Below are positions 11,153 to 20,061 of a stretch of DNA of 64,000 nt, one piece after another. The notes under the pieces were generated by a model. That model was not told the DNA's origin. It was given only the letters and a program-made list of their open reading frames with translations, and did no database searches. How positions within the stretch are numbered: the first letter of the stretch is position 1; each line of letters begins with the position of its first letter. The stretch comes from Litchfieldia alkalitelluris (GTDB lineage: Bacteria > Bacillota > Bacilli > Bacillales > Bacillaceae_L). The stretch is taken from the NCBI RefSeq assembly GCF_002019645.1, contig NZ_KV917374.1:4561161-4625160 (forward strand), in the 5' to 3' direction. The position numbers were made by a program, and so were the translations under genes.

Positions 11153-11350
11153 ATGACTGTTAATCGTGGTGGAGCACTTTCAAAAGAATACTTTCTTGCT
11201 TATTTGCATCTTATCATTAACACGAGAAGCTGTTCAGTGGAAAAGGCGAGAGATGTTGCGTTTGATTTATTTTTTAAACAAGATGAAAAACGATTTGGCT
11301 TACCTACTTACACTCAGTTCCAAGCAGCTTATGACGAACTGAATCACTGA
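11153..11350 (+). CDS. small hypothetical protein, 65 aa
   Basis: Starts at ATG behind AAAAGGGG, 20 bp after the four-CC-pair protein, and ends just before a terminator, so it closes the ArsP operon. The sequence is a soluble, probably helical protein (SKEYFLAYLHLIINTRSCSV, then a charged helix and DEKRFGLPTYTQFQ) with a single Cys. I recognise no domain; a role in the same metal(loid) response is inferred from position only. Confidence 0.65.
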   Translation: MTVNRGGALSKEYFLAYLHLIINTRSCSVEKARDVAFDLFFKQDEKRFGLPTYTQFQAAYDELNH

Positions 11351-11355
11351 TATTA

Positions 11356-11388
11356 AGGGCAGACTATAAATCTGTCCTTTTTCTTACT
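11356..11388 (+). terminator. terminator of the ArsP operon
   Basis: AAGGGCAGA and TCTGTCCTT pair (one mismatch) around a 7-nt loop and are followed by a T-rich tail, directly after the 65-aa gene. Confidence 0.7.
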
Positions 11389-11436
11389 ATCTATCCTGAA
11401 TAGTCAGGTTTGAAGATACACCTTCTTGGGGCAAAT

Positions 11437-11470
11437 GATCATAGAGAGTCTATGATTCACTTTCTCCTTG
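11437..11470 (+). repeat. flanking repeat of the hairpin array, copy 1
   Basis: A segment containing ATAGAGAGTCTATGATTCAC and then TTTCTCCTTG, itself a short palindrome (CATAGA...TCTATG). Near-identical copies stand at the other end of the array (12114-12148) and at 22935-22968. Confidence 0.7.
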
Positions 11471-11476
11471 TTTCAT

Positions 11477-12098
11477 AGGAAAGGTAACGAAAGATGTGCT
11501 TTGATTCCCTTTGTCGGAGAAATTACACAGGAAAGGGAACGAAAGGAGCGCTTTGATTCCCTTTGTCGGAGAAAATACACAGGAAAGGGAACGAAAGGAG
11601 CGCTTTGATTCCCTTTGTCGGAGGAAATACACAGGAAAGGGAACGAAAGGAGTGCTTTGATTCCCTTTGTCGGAGGAAATACACAGGAAAGGGAACGAAA
11701 GGAGCGCTTTGATTCCCTTTGTTGGAGAAAATACACAGGAAAGGGAACGAAAGGAGTGCTTTCAATTCCCTTAGTCGGAGAAAATACACAGGAAAGGGAA
11801 CGAAAGGAACGCTTTGATTCCCTTTGTCGGAGAAAATACACTGGAAAGGTAACGAAAGATGTGCTTTGATTCCCTTTGTCGGAGAAAATACACTGGAAAG
11901 GGCACGAAAGGAGCGCTTTCAATTCCCTTTGTCGGAGAAAATACACAGGAAAGGGAACGAAAGGAGCGCTTTGATTCCCTTTGTCGGAGAAAATACACTG
12001 GAAAGGGAACGAAAGGAGCGCTTTGATTCCCTTTGTCGGAGGAAATACATAGGAAAGGTAACGAAAGGAGCGCTTTCAATTCCCTTAGTCGGAGAACA
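11477..12098 (+). repeat. tandem array of twelve 52-bp hairpin units
   Basis: Units start at 11477, 11529, 11581, 11633, 11685, 11737, 11790, 11842, 11894, 11947, 11999 and 12051. The period is 52 bp, or 53 in the two units where CTTTGATT becomes CTTTCAATT before another unit. Every unit can fold: AAAGGGAA pairs with TTCCCTTT, and inside it AAAG pairs with CTTT around GAGCG. The linker is GTCGGAGAAAATACACAGG. Spacers are not unique, so this is not CRISPR. Open frames exist in several phases only because the repeat lacks stops; I call no protein. Confidence 0.9.
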
Positions 12099-12113
12099 TG
12101 CGCTCAGGAAACT

Positions 12114-12148
12114 GAATCATAGAGGGCCTATGATTCAGTTTCTCCTTG
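12114..12148 (+). repeat. flanking repeat of the hairpin array, copy 2
   Basis: Contains ATAGAGGGCCTATGATTCAG and then TTTCTCCTTG, closely matching the segment at 11437-11470 and in the same orientation. The downstream 12150-12240 stretch resembles sequence around 22840-22870, so it is part of a larger dispersed repeat. Confidence 0.7.
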
Positions 12149-12252
12149 CTTTCGCCTCCGCAACTGGATCACAGAGGATAAGGACCTCTCATCCTCCATG
12201 GATACAAATACTCGTATGCAGCAACTATCCTAGATGTCCAAACAGCCTTTTT

Positions 12253-13266
12253 CTATAAAATAATAAAATAAAAAACGAACATGGTCATTAATCCGAATGG
12301 CACTCCAATGAGAGCCCATTCTTTACTTGTGATTTGAAGTTTACTTGCTGCAATAATGTTAGGTATGTTACCCGGGATTAACATCCCTCCACTAATTAAT
12401 AATCCCATTAAAATCGCTTTTATCGTTACCTGCTCCATACTTGGACTTATTTCTGCTGCTGTTAGTGTAGCATTATCTAGAATTGCAGATATTATATTTA
12501 CCCAATAAAGCACCCCTGAATCTAGGGTTAACAAATAACGATCAATCAATGGCTGAAAAGCCGAACCTAAAAATGTAAGACCCATAACAAAGAAATATAT
12601 CTTTAACGTCCTTGTAAGGATTTCTTCATACCCTTCACTTTCACCTCGGTTTAAGACCGACTGATGATTCGTTGGTTTTTTTACAACTAGGGCTCCGATT
12701 ATTCCAAAAACCAAAATTGCTCCAAAAACCTCCGAACCTATCAATCTCAATAAATAGAAGTCATCAACTCCCAGTTTGCTAATTGCAATCGTCGACAATG
12801 GTTCGCCGATAGGTGTAAGTGCAGCACCTAGACCTATTGAAAAACAAGTGAGGACAACAAATTTAATTTGTGACTTTCGTTCAAGTTCAATACTATTCAC
12901 AATAAGTACCATAACTAATGCTGATATGATAGCTGTAATTAGACTTGCTATAATGCCTAGCAAAATAATTGTCACAGCAATAAAAAGTCTGAATGGCATG
13001 TATTCACTGACTTTTAGAATGCTTTTTTGTAGTGGTGAATGAAACCATTTAAACAATAACCCTGCAACGAACACAGCAAGGGTAATTTTTATCGGATTAA
13101 ATGCAGCTTTTAGAAATAAATGCCCATCTAATACTCCAAGAAATATTGCAGCTAGAAGTCCCATGGTAAATAAAAATAATTCAAGATTGGTTTCAACCTT
13201 TTCAACGAACAAAGGTAATAGTAATACTAGCAAAAAGATAATGAAGCCTATAAGCACTTTAACCAC
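12253..13266 (-). CDS. DUF1646 family putative ion transporter
   Basis: A hydrophobic protein with about ten helices and two motifs placed like those of the NhaD/ion-transporter superfamily: GAALTPIGEPLSTIAISKLG near 145-165 and ISAILDNATLTAAEISP near 255-275. This is the DUF1646 layout; the superfamily moves cations or anions coupled to Na+ or H+. The substrate is unknown. The start is uncertain: GTG at 13266 sits too close to the GGAG site, whereas GTG at 13257 is well spaced. It stands alone between the hairpin array and the 13.3-kb element. Confidence 0.75.
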   Translation of the reverse strand: MVKVLIGFIIFLLVLLLPLFVEKVETNLELFLFTMGLLAAIFLGVLDGHLFLKAAFNPIKITLAVFVAGLLFKWFHSPLQKSILKVSEYMPFRLFIAVTIILLGIIASLITAIISALVMVLIVNSIELERKSQIKFVVLTCFSIGLGAALTPIGEPLSTIAISKLGVDDFYLLRLIGSEVFGAILVFGIIGALVVKKPTNHQSVLNRGESEGYEEILTRTLKIYFFVMGLTFLGSAFQPLIDRYLLTLDSGVLYWVNIISAILDNATLTAAEISPSMEQVTIKAILMGLLISGGMLIPGNIPNIIAASKLQITSKEWALIGVPFGLMTMFVFYFIIL

Positions 13267-13337
13267 TCCATCTTATTCAAGATATCTACATGTATATGCA
13301 ATGACGTGGACAATCTTGCCAAGATTATACATAGCTA

Positions 13338-14008
13338 ACCCGTTCGCTTGGGAGGGAGAAAATACGAAATAACACGCATTTAGAGATGAAACTACCACGC
13401 TAATTTCGGTAATATATCAACGTTTCATAGGTGGTTTTAGAGGTCTTAGCATAGGATTAGCACACTAATTAACACAGAATATAGCAGCGTACATTAATTT
13501 TTGTACTTCTGCTAAATGAGCCGCTAATTTGGTTGTAAAAAAAAATTTTTTAATACTGATTCGCTTTAATTATTTACGAGAATATTAGGAATATGCTATT
13601 CCTATCGATAAGCTTATTCAACTCAGTTATGTGGGTGGAATAAGTAAGTCAGGGATATGTAGTAGACATATAACTGCACAGTAAATAGAAATAAAGAGAA
13701 AAATTTCCCTTAACTCATAAATAGCATGTAAAATAACGTAAATAGGTGGAAAAATTTCCCTTATTGACTAGTAATACTTGAAAATAGGTAATTTTGCTTT
13801 ATATAAGGGAAAAAACTCCTCCTATTCAGCTCAAAACTAACTCTAATCTGCAATTAACGGAAAAATCTCCTCTTATTTATCGCTAGATACGGACATGATT
13901 TTTTATTTAAAAATGTTAAGGTGAAGGTGGGTACTTATTGTGTTAGATTTCTAAACAATTGCTAATTAACCTGCTGATTAACGTTATCTCCCTCTCAATC
14001 GAACTGGT
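13338..14008 (-). mobile_element. ~670-bp non-coding element with terminal inverted repeats, copy A1
   Basis: The left end reads ACCCGTTCGCTTGGGAGGGA, and the right end, reverse-complemented, ACCAGTTCGATTGAGAGGGA. These are terminal inverted repeats of about 25 bp. The whole 671 bp matches, in the opposite orientation, the element at 49210-49892, and part of it matches 60618-60930. Inside are several short palindromes of the type GGAAAATTTCCC/CCGTTAATTG. There is no open frame of note, so this looks like a MITE-like, non-autonomous element. No target duplication is obvious. Confidence 0.75.
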
Positions 14009-14112
14009 TAATACACAATAGGAGTTTGCAGACTCCAAAGCATCATCGATCATCCTAGAGAGCTAGGCATTACTAAAATAAATCTAACAAAAAAATGAAG
14101 ATAATATAAAAA

Positions 14113-14150
14113 ATAGGGTACCCTTCTGTTTGTAAAGGTACCCTTTTATT
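14113..14150 (-). terminator. terminator of the ATL gene
   Basis: AGGGTACC (14113 onward) and GGTACCCT form a stem, with T runs in minus-strand orientation, immediately downstream of the ATL stop codon. Confidence 0.7.
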
Positions 14151-14451
14151 CCTTCCACTGATATTTAATTAAATCAATTTCCCCATATGCCCCTATGTCT
14201 ACCCCCTCAATTTCCAGGTTCATTTTTTGCTCATTGAACGAGGCATCGTCTTTCATAGCAATTTGCCCCTTTGCATTAATAACCCTATGCCAAGGAAGGT
14301 TATACTTTCTACTCATCGAATGGAGAACACGGACTACCTGTCGTGCAGCTCTTGGACTTCCCGCGAGTCTGGCAACTTGTCCATATGTCATTACCCTACC
14401 TTTAGGAATTCCTTGAATAATATCAATGACTTTTTCGGTAAAGGGTGTCAT
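14146..14451 (-). CDS. alkyltransferase-like (ATL) DNA repair protein
   Basis: A 101-residue homologue of the C-terminal domain of O6-alkylguanine-DNA methyltransferase. The helix-turn-helix part (TYGQVARLAGSPRAARQV) with its arginine finger is intact, but the active-site motif PCHRV reads PWHRV (Trp54). Proteins with Trp for Cys are ATLs: they bind and flip O6-alkylguanine without transferring the alkyl group and hand lesions to nucleotide excision repair. The start ATG follows AAAGGAT. It is followed by a DinB-like gene on the same strand and ends at its own terminator. Confidence 0.92.
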   Translation of the reverse strand: MTPFTEKVIDIIQGIPKGRVMTYGQVARLAGSPRAARQVVRVLHSMSRKYNLPWHRVINAKGQIAMKDDASFNEQKMNLEIEGVDIGAYGEIDLIKYQWKE

Positions 14452-14486
14452 TACATAATCCTTTCCTTAACTTCCATTGTTTCTTA

Positions 14487-15020
14487 TCATTTTGACTTTT
14501 TGAGTATACCAAGATATTCACTCCAAGGCCCCACATCCGTTCTATATCTCTCTGCCATCACTCGAACTATTTGAGAGATATGTGTTAGATCATGAATTAC
14601 CCATGTTGAAATCAACTCTCTTACCTTCACTACACCAAATGCCGGGTGAATCCCCGTTAATTCTAAATGTGATTCCGGGTCAATTATTGTGCCAAGTTTC
14701 AATATATTATCTGATCTAAGTTGTTTAAATTCGAGCAAGCTATTTTCGATTGAGTTTGTTGGTTCATCATTATTTAGATGTGAATAACGATTGAATGGAG
14801 GGAATGCCTTACTTTCACCTTCTTGTAAAATCATTTCTAGCCTTGGAATCCAATTATTTTTCTCACCTTCAATCAGGTGTTCGATCACCTCCGAGACATT
14901 CCATGTTCCTTCCCCTTCATTACATAGCAACCAACCATTAGACAAACCAGACACAAAATACTCTAATGTTTTAGGTGTCCGCTCCAACATTTCAATTGCT
15001 TCTTTCATCTTAAAATTCAT
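14487..15020 (-). CDS. DinB superfamily protein (DinB_2), 177 aa
   Basis: A predicted four-helix-bundle, metal-binding protein of the DinB/YfiT superfamily. The conserved histidines of the family appear as [11 protein letters not shown] (near 45-52) and the C-terminal [14 protein letters not shown]. Members include bacillithiol S-transferases; many are uncharacterised. The start ATG follows GGGAGG, 7 bp away. It lies upstream of the ATL gene with 35 bp between them, so the two may be co-transcribed as a DNA-damage or electrophile-stress pair. Confidence 0.8.
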   Translation of the reverse strand: MNFKMKEAIEMLERTPKTLEYFVSGLSNGWLLCNEGEGTWNVSEVIEHLIEGEKNNWIPRLEMILQEGESKAFPPFNRYSHLNNDEPTNSIENSLLEFKQLRSDNILKLGTIIDPESHLELTGIHPAFGVVKVRELISTWVIHDLTHISQIVRVMAERYRTDVGPWSEYLGILKKSK

Positions 15021-15112
15021 TCTTTTCCTCCCTTGAACCTTCTATCTCATATGATAAAAATTCAACCAAGTATTCCATTATTAAGTAATATCTAGTTGTT
15101 TTTAAAATTCCA

Positions 15113-15160
15113 CAAAAAAGTGCACTAATCCTTCTTTTGAGGACCAATGCACTTTTAATT
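15113..15160 (-). terminator. terminator of uppP
   Basis: On the minus strand TAAAAGTGCA and TGCACTTTTTT form the arms of a stem with an additional inner GGTCC/GGATT-type pairing and a T run. It lies just downstream of the uppP stop codon. Confidence 0.75.
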
Positions 15161-15163
15161 TTA

Positions 15164-15982
15164 TTAAAAAAGAATGAAATAAATAACCACTGCCAATACG
15201 ATACGGTAAATTGCAAATGGCACTAGTTTAATTTTATTGATCAATTTCAAGAAAAACTGGATAGACAATAATGCAACAATAAATGCACTAACAAAACCTA
15301 CAATGAAGAAGGGAATTACATCTTGGGTAAAATATTCTAAATTACCAAGTATAGATATAGCACTTGCACCTAACATAATTGGAACAGCCATAATAAATGT
15401 GAAATCCGCGGCAGTCCGATGACTAAGCCCTAATAGAACTCCACCAGAGATAGTTGATCCCGACCTAGAGAATCCCGGCCATAGTGCGATACATTGGAAT
15501 AGTCCAATTAGAAAGGCTTGTTTATAGGTAATCTTATCAACAGTTTCAATAACCTCTGTTTTTGGACGATATTTATCAGCGATAATCATCAAAATCGCAC
15601 CTGCAACTAATCCAATTAGTACTGTTTTCGTAGAGAATAAGTACGTATCGATATAATCCTCAAACAATAATCCAAGAATTCCTGCTGGCAGTAATCCAAC
15701 AAAAATCTGACGTAGTGTTAACCTTGGCCCGTCATTTTTCACTTTACTTAGACCTAACAAATTTTTAAATCTGTCTTTAAAAAGTAACACCACAGCTAAA
15801 ATAGAACCAAGTTGTATGACAACTTTAAATGTATTAGCAACTTCCTGAGAATATAAGTCCTTTGATCTTAAAAAAGCATCATCAACAATAATCATATGCC
15901 CTGTTGAAGAGACAGGAGCAAATTCAGTTAAACCTTCTACAATCCCAAGTATCAGCGCTACAAAAAATTCCCACAAACTCAA
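15164..15982 (-). CDS. uppP: undecaprenyl-diphosphate phosphatase (BacA/UppP)
   Basis: A polytopic membrane phosphatase that recycles undecaprenyl pyrophosphate to the monophosphate lipid carrier for cell-wall synthesis; high dosage gives bacitracin resistance. Seen: the (E/Q)-rich motif GIVEGLTEFAPVSSTGH near residues 13-29 and PGFSRSGSTISGG near 168-180, both family signatures, with eight predicted helices. The length of 272 is standard. Initiation is at TTG with GTGAGGGG upstream. It is monocistronic. Confidence 0.95.
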   Translation of the reverse strand: MSLWEFFVALILGIVEGLTEFAPVSSTGHMIIVDDAFLRSKDLYSQEVANTFKVVIQLGSILAVVLLFKDRFKNLLGLSKVKNDGPRLTLRQIFVGLLPAGILGLLFEDYIDTYLFSTKTVLIGLVAGAILMIIADKYRPKTEVIETVDKITYKQAFLIGLFQCIALWPGFSRSGSTISGGVLLGLSHRTAADFTFIMAVPIMLGASAISILGNLEYFTQDVIPFFIVGFVSAFIVALLSIQFFLKLINKIKLVPFAIYRIVLAVVIYFILF

Positions 15983-16233
15983 TTTCGTTTCCCCTCACTC
16001 TATTTAAAATAGGCTGTTTTCGTAAGCTTTGTTGCTGTTGAATACTCTTTTTGTTTTTCCACTTAAAACTAGGGTACATGAGCAACAATCTTTCAGAAGG
16101 AGCCTTAAAATAAAACAATAAGAATATCATACTTGGAATGATAGAAAATAGATATAAAAAATTCTCTAACCGTACTCCTTTATTTTACGAAAAAAAGAGA
16201 CCCAGTTGTAGACCGAGCCTTTAGTGTTTGTTT

Positions 16234-16653
16234 TTATTTAACAATCATTACCGGACAATTTGCGCGCTTTGCTATTTTGTGACTAACACTGCCAAGGACC
16301 ATTTCCTGAAGTGCATTTAAACCTCGACTACCGACTACCGCAACATCAAATTCATGTTGGTTAATATACTCCACGATTGCTGGTCCCGGTTCACCTTTTA
16401 ACATTTCCACTTGATATTGAATGTTTGAATCCTTTGCCATTTTCTCGATGGATTTTACTCTTTCTTCTTTTGGACTGGTTATATCTATACTATTCCAATT
16501 TTGCAACACATCTGATTTTGATTTATCTGTATCTTTTACATAAACTACAACTACTTTTGAACCCTCTGTACACTTTGCAATTTCGATTGCTTTGTTTGCA
16601 GCCCGAACAGAATGCTCTGACCCGTCCCAGGCTAACAAAATCTTCTTAAACAT
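16234..16653 (-). CDS. universal stress protein (UspA family), first of three
   Basis: A single Usp domain of 139 aa starting MFKKILLAWDGSEHS, with the ATP-binding signature VVGSRGLNALQEMVLGSVSH near the C terminus (G-2x-G-9x-G-S/T). The chosen ATG (16651-16653) follows GGAGGAG; a longer frame to 16671 overlaps the SulP stop. It lies directly downstream of the SulP gene (17 bp), so the two are probably one transcript. It is one of three paralogues in 3.5 kb. Confidence 0.88.
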   Translation of the reverse strand: MFKKILLAWDGSEHSVRAANKAIEIAKCTEGSKVVVVYVKDTDKSKSDVLQNWNSIDITSPKEERVKSIEKMAKDSNIQYQVEMLKGEPGPAIVEYINQHEFDVAVVGSRGLNALQEMVLGSVSHKIAKRANCPVMIVK

Positions 16654-16670
16654 TTCAGCTCCTCCTCTCA

Positions 16671-18116
16671 TTAATGTGCACTTAACTTTCTACTTAACTT
16701 ATCAATAAGTTCTGAGCTCGATTTATTCAATCCTATAATTTCAACTTGTTTTCCCTTTTCTTCAAATTTCAAAACAATCTTATCAATTGCAGCAACGGCT
16801 GAATCATCCCATAAATGAGATTCGGTTAGGTCTAATACGACATGATCTTTATCTCCAATATCGTAATTAAATTCTTGCACTACATCGGAAACAGAAGCGA
16901 AGAAGAGTTCTCCTTTGAACTCGTAGATCACCCGATTTGCTTTCGATGATTTCGAAACCTTCACTCTTGATATTTTAGATACAAATATAACTGCACTAAG
17001 TATTACTCCTGTTAACACACCAATCGCTAAGTTATGAGTAAAAATAACAGTTAACACTGTAACAATCATAACAATAGAATCAGTGATAGGTACAATACGC
17101 AAGGTTCGCAAAGAATTCCAATCAAATGTTCCTATGGCAACCATGAACATCACTCCAACTAATGCTGCCATTGGTATTTGTGCAACGATATCACCTAGGA
17201 ATACAATAAGCATGATAAGAACAGTACCAGCAATAAAAGCTGAAAGCCTTCCTCTACCACCAGACTTAACATTAATTACAGATTGTCCAATCATAGCACA
17301 ACCAGCCATTCCACCAAAGAATCCAGCTGCAATATTAGCAATACCTTGCCCCCTTGACTCCATATTTTTATTACTAGGAGTATCTGTTAAATCATCAACA
17401 ATCGTTGCTGTTAATAAAGTTTCCACCAAACCAACAATTGCTAAACCTATCGAATATGGAAAAATAATCGATAATGTCTCTAAATTAAGTGGTACCTGAG
17501 GAATAAATAGTGATGGAAAAGCGCTTGTTAGTGCTCCCATATCTCCCACTGTTCTAACCTCACTTCCGGTCATGATTGCTAAAATTGTAATGACTACAAT
17601 GGCAATCAACGGTGAAGGGACCACTTTTGTTAAATAAGGTAATAAATAAATGATAAGTAGAGCCCCAATAACCATTAAATACATGTCAAAACCTTCACCT
17701 ATAAAATGCTGAAATTGCGAAGTGAAAATTAAAATAGCTAGCGCATTCACAAAGCCGACCATGACCGATCGAGGAATAAACTTCATGTATTTAGCTAGCT
17801 TTAAGATCCCAAATACAATCTGTAAAATCCCTGTAAGTATTGTTGCTGCTAATAAATAATGAAGACCATGCTCTGCGACTAAATCAATCATTAATAATGC
17901 CATTGCACCTGTTGCAGCAGAAATCATCCCAGGCCTTCCCCCTACAAAGGCAATAACAACTGAAATGATAAATGAAGCATATAGTCCAACCATAGGATCA
18001 ACACCAGCGATAATGGAAAAGGCAATCGCTTCAGGGATTAGTGCAAGTGCAACCACCAATCCAGCTAGAAGGTCTCCTCTCACATTTCCTAACCAAGATT
18101 CCTTCCAATTCATCAT
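16671..18116 (-). CDS. SulP family anion transporter with STAS domain
   Basis: A membrane transporter (residues ~1-390; about 14 helices in the 7+7 fold) plus a C-terminal cytoplasmic STAS domain (~395-481, with [19 protein letters not shown]). The first helix region [20 protein letters not shown] is the SulP signature. Family substrates are sulfate, bicarbonate or other anions; the sequence does not decide. ATG ATG follows AGGAGAG. The linked Usp genes recall natural Usp/SulP associations in which Usp may regulate transport in response to ATP. Confidence 0.9.
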   Translation of the reverse strand: MMNWKESWLGNVRGDLLAGLVVALALIPEAIAFSIIAGVDPMVGLYASFIISVVIAFVGGRPGMISAATGAMALLMIDLVAEHGLHYLLAATILTGILQIVFGILKLAKYMKFIPRSVMVGFVNALAILIFTSQFQHFIGEGFDMYLMVIGALLIIYLLPYLTKVVPSPLIAIVVITILAIMTGSEVRTVGDMGALTSAFPSLFIPQVPLNLETLSIIFPYSIGLAIVGLVETLLTATIVDDLTDTPSNKNMESRGQGIANIAAGFFGGMAGCAMIGQSVINVKSGGRGRLSAFIAGTVLIMLIVFLGDIVAQIPMAALVGVMFMVAIGTFDWNSLRTLRIVPITDSIVMIVTVLTVIFTHNLAIGVLTGVILSAVIFVSKISRVKVSKSSKANRVIYEFKGELFFASVSDVVQEFNYDIGDKDHVVLDLTESHLWDDSAVAAIDKIVLKFEEKGKQVEIIGLNKSSSELIDKLSRKLSAH

Positions 18117-18267
18117 ATCTCTCCTAACATGCTAAATTTCTAAGAGTTAATATTCCCAAGAATAGTACAAACAATGAGTGGACAGGTTGGTTTAAGAACT
18201 TAGGAGACATATCGCAGATTAGCATTTGAAAAAGTTTACCCTGAATATAACCTAGGTAGTGGCGTTC

Positions 18268-18322
18268 CATGTGCTGCGATCCACTTGCTTTCCGCGGGGT
18301 ACCTCATCGCTCATAGGCAATC
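18268..18322 (+). repeat. fragment of a GC-rich dispersed repeat
   Basis: TGCGATCCACTTGCTTTCCG, together with the following GCGGGG, matches TGCGATCCACCTGCTTTCCG at about 22710-22729. This type of intergenic repeat is common in Bacillaceae. The copy here is truncated. Confidence 0.6.
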
Positions 18323-18379
18323 TGCTTTCATTCTCAATGGTACGAATATAAAGTCTTAATGGTATTTCTGGCATAATCA

Positions 18380-18411
18380 AAAAAAGCCTTTTGGTAGGCT
18401 TTTTTAATTAT
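18380..18411 (-). terminator. terminator downstream of second usp gene
   Basis: AAAAAGCC and GGCTTTTTT flank a short loop, located after the stop of the 18448-18867 gene when read on the minus strand. Confidence 0.7.
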
Positions 18412-18447
18412 TTTCTTAATAATCAGATAATTATTATTATAGGAACT

Positions 18448-18867
18448 TCATTTCACAATCATTACAGGGCATTTTGCTTTCTTTGCTACCTTATGGCTTA
18501 CGCTTCCAAGTACCATTTCTTGAAGTTTGTTTAAGCCTCTACTCCCTAAAACAATTACATCAGACTTATAATCTGTGGCGTGTTTTAATATCTGTGGAAC
18601 TGGATCTCCTCTTACAATTTTCAACTCATAGTTAATTCCCGCTTCTTTTGCTTTTTCTGTAATAGAATGAAACTTTTTCGTTCGCTGATCTGTAACCTGT
18701 AATAAATCCCAGTTTCGTAGGACATCATATTTTGAAGTATTTCCGTCTACCACATATAGAACATTAATAAAAGAATCTCTATCAATCTTAGCAAGTTCAA
18801 TTGCCTTTTCCGCTGCTTTTAGAGAGTGTAATGAACCATCGGCTGGAACAAGTATATTTCTAAACAT
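18448..18867 (-). CDS. universal stress protein, second of three
   Basis: A single-domain Usp, 139 aa, beginning MFRNILVPADGSLHSLKAAE and ending with VLGSRGLNKLQEMVLGSVSH and KCPVMIVK; the ATP-binding glycines are kept. ATG follows GAGGGG. It is about 60 % similar by eye to the copies at 16234 and 19300, so local duplication is likely. It has its own terminator and upstream gap, so it is probably monocistronic. Confidence 0.88.
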   Translation of the reverse strand: MFRNILVPADGSLHSLKAAEKAIELAKIDRDSFINVLYVVDGNTSKYDVLRNWDLLQVTDQRTKKFHSITEKAKEAGINYELKIVRGDPVPQILKHATDYKSDVIVLGSRGLNKLQEMVLGSVSHKVAKKAKCPVMIVK

Positions 18868-19068
18868 CCAATTTCCCCTCTCGTTTTTATCTAATTATAA
18901 ATTATATTCAATTACCTCGGAAGCGGTTTCATTAATATTCAAAAAATATACTTATTTTTTGATCAGTGCCGGAATTTGAGACTTTTCTAGTTCATTTCGC
19001 TCTCTATATCCATGAGCAAATGCATTAGAAATCTCATTTGATTCACTTCCTCCATCGATTACTACAGC

Positions 19069-19220
19069 AAGGGAATCAGACACCTCCTTTGATTCCCTTT
19101 CTCCCCCGATTCTCTACTGAAAGGGAATCAGACACCTTCTCTGATTCCCTTTCTCCCCCGATTCTCTACTGGAAGGAATCAGACACTCTCTTTGGATTCA
19201 CTTTCTCCCAACTTAAACAT
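19069..19220 (+). repeat. second hairpin array: three 52-bp units
   Basis: Units begin near 19069, 19121 and 19173. Each has AAGGGAATCA pairing with TTGATTCCCTT across GACACCTCC, then a linker CTCCCCCGATTCTCTACTG. The period is 52 bp, as in the array at 11477, and the TTTGATTCCCTTT arm is shared, but loop and linker differ. It lies between the second and third usp genes. Confidence 0.75.
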
Positions 19221-19299
19221 CCTCCCCCTAAAAGACAGAAAAAGGAATCAAGGTTCCCCCTTGATTCCCGTTAAACCACCATTATTCTAACCATAAATA

Positions 19300-19719
19300 T
19301 TACTTAACAATAAGCACAGGACAATTTACTCTTTTAGCAACTTTATGGCTTACGCTACCTAGTACCATTTCTTGCAACGCATTCAGTCCTCTACTCCCCA
19401 GGACAACAAGGTTGAAATCTTGATCATTTGCATAATCAACAATAGATGGACCAGCATCACCATGGAGAAGAGTTATCTTGTAATCTATATTTTTAGCTTT
19501 TAACAATTCTTCTGTTTTTTCTAGCCGTTGCTTTCGATTTTGCTCAATCAACTCTGTATTACCATTGTGTAATACGTCCGTTTTGGAGGTTGTTGAGTCA
19601 ACAACATAGACAATTTCTAGTACCGCATTTGGTGTTCCTGATGCAATATATGCAGCCTTTTCAGCTGCTCTTACAGCATGATTTGATCCATCTGAAGCTA
19701 ATAATATTTTTGAAAACAT
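19300..19719 (-). CDS. universal stress protein, third of three
   Basis: A 139-aa Usp domain starting MFSKILLASDGSNHAVRAAE, with the nucleotide-binding VLGSRGLNALQEMVLGSVSH and a VNCPVLIVK end. The ATG at 19717-19719 follows GGGAGGG; an upstream in-frame start at 19737 lacks a site. Flanked by the hairpin array and a 340-bp gap, it appears monocistronic. Confidence 0.88.
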   Translation of the reverse strand: MFSKILLASDGSNHAVRAAEKAAYIASGTPNAVLEIVYVVDSTTSKTDVLHNGNTELIEQNRKQRLEKTEELLKAKNIDYKITLLHGDAGPSIVDYANDQDFNLVVLGSRGLNALQEMVLGSVSHKVAKRVNCPVLIVK

Positions 19720-19737
19720 TAGATTCCCTCCCAGCAA

Positions 19738-20061
19738 CCACTTAACAATTACATTCTAATTTTTTGTCACTTAATGCTAAAACATTACCCGTACTATTAA
19801 ATTACCAAACCACTCCGATTGAAGGGCATGTATTTTAACATTATAACTCTTTCTATGTTTTTATGATTTCTAATCTTATAAATTGGGAGCATAGCAAACA
19901 AGTGAGCCTGGCCTATTATAGCATTCTCGTAAAAACTTCATTTAAGCATATAACAACTTATTTACTCTTTTACTTCTCAATTTCTACCCATCACAAGCTT
20001 ACTTTCAAAACATAGAATATTCCATATGAAAATTAAATAAGAGGGATAGCCCCCTTATTTT
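19738..20061. other. gene-free gap between usp3 and the regulator
   Basis: About 320 bp of A+T-rich sequence. The only visible structure is a possible weak stem, ATAAGAGGGATAGCCCCCTTATTTT at 20036-20060 in the broken regulator's downstream region, which could act as its terminator (GGG/CCC arms with T run on the minus strand in part). Confidence 0.4.

Noticed and set aside
11437-12148. CRISPR array
   Set aside because: Units are near-identical over their whole length with no unique spacers and no cas genes in the window.
11450-12258. Several overlapping open frames of 60-157 codons on both strands
   Set aside because: They result from the stop-free 52-bp repeat read in several phases; no start signals.
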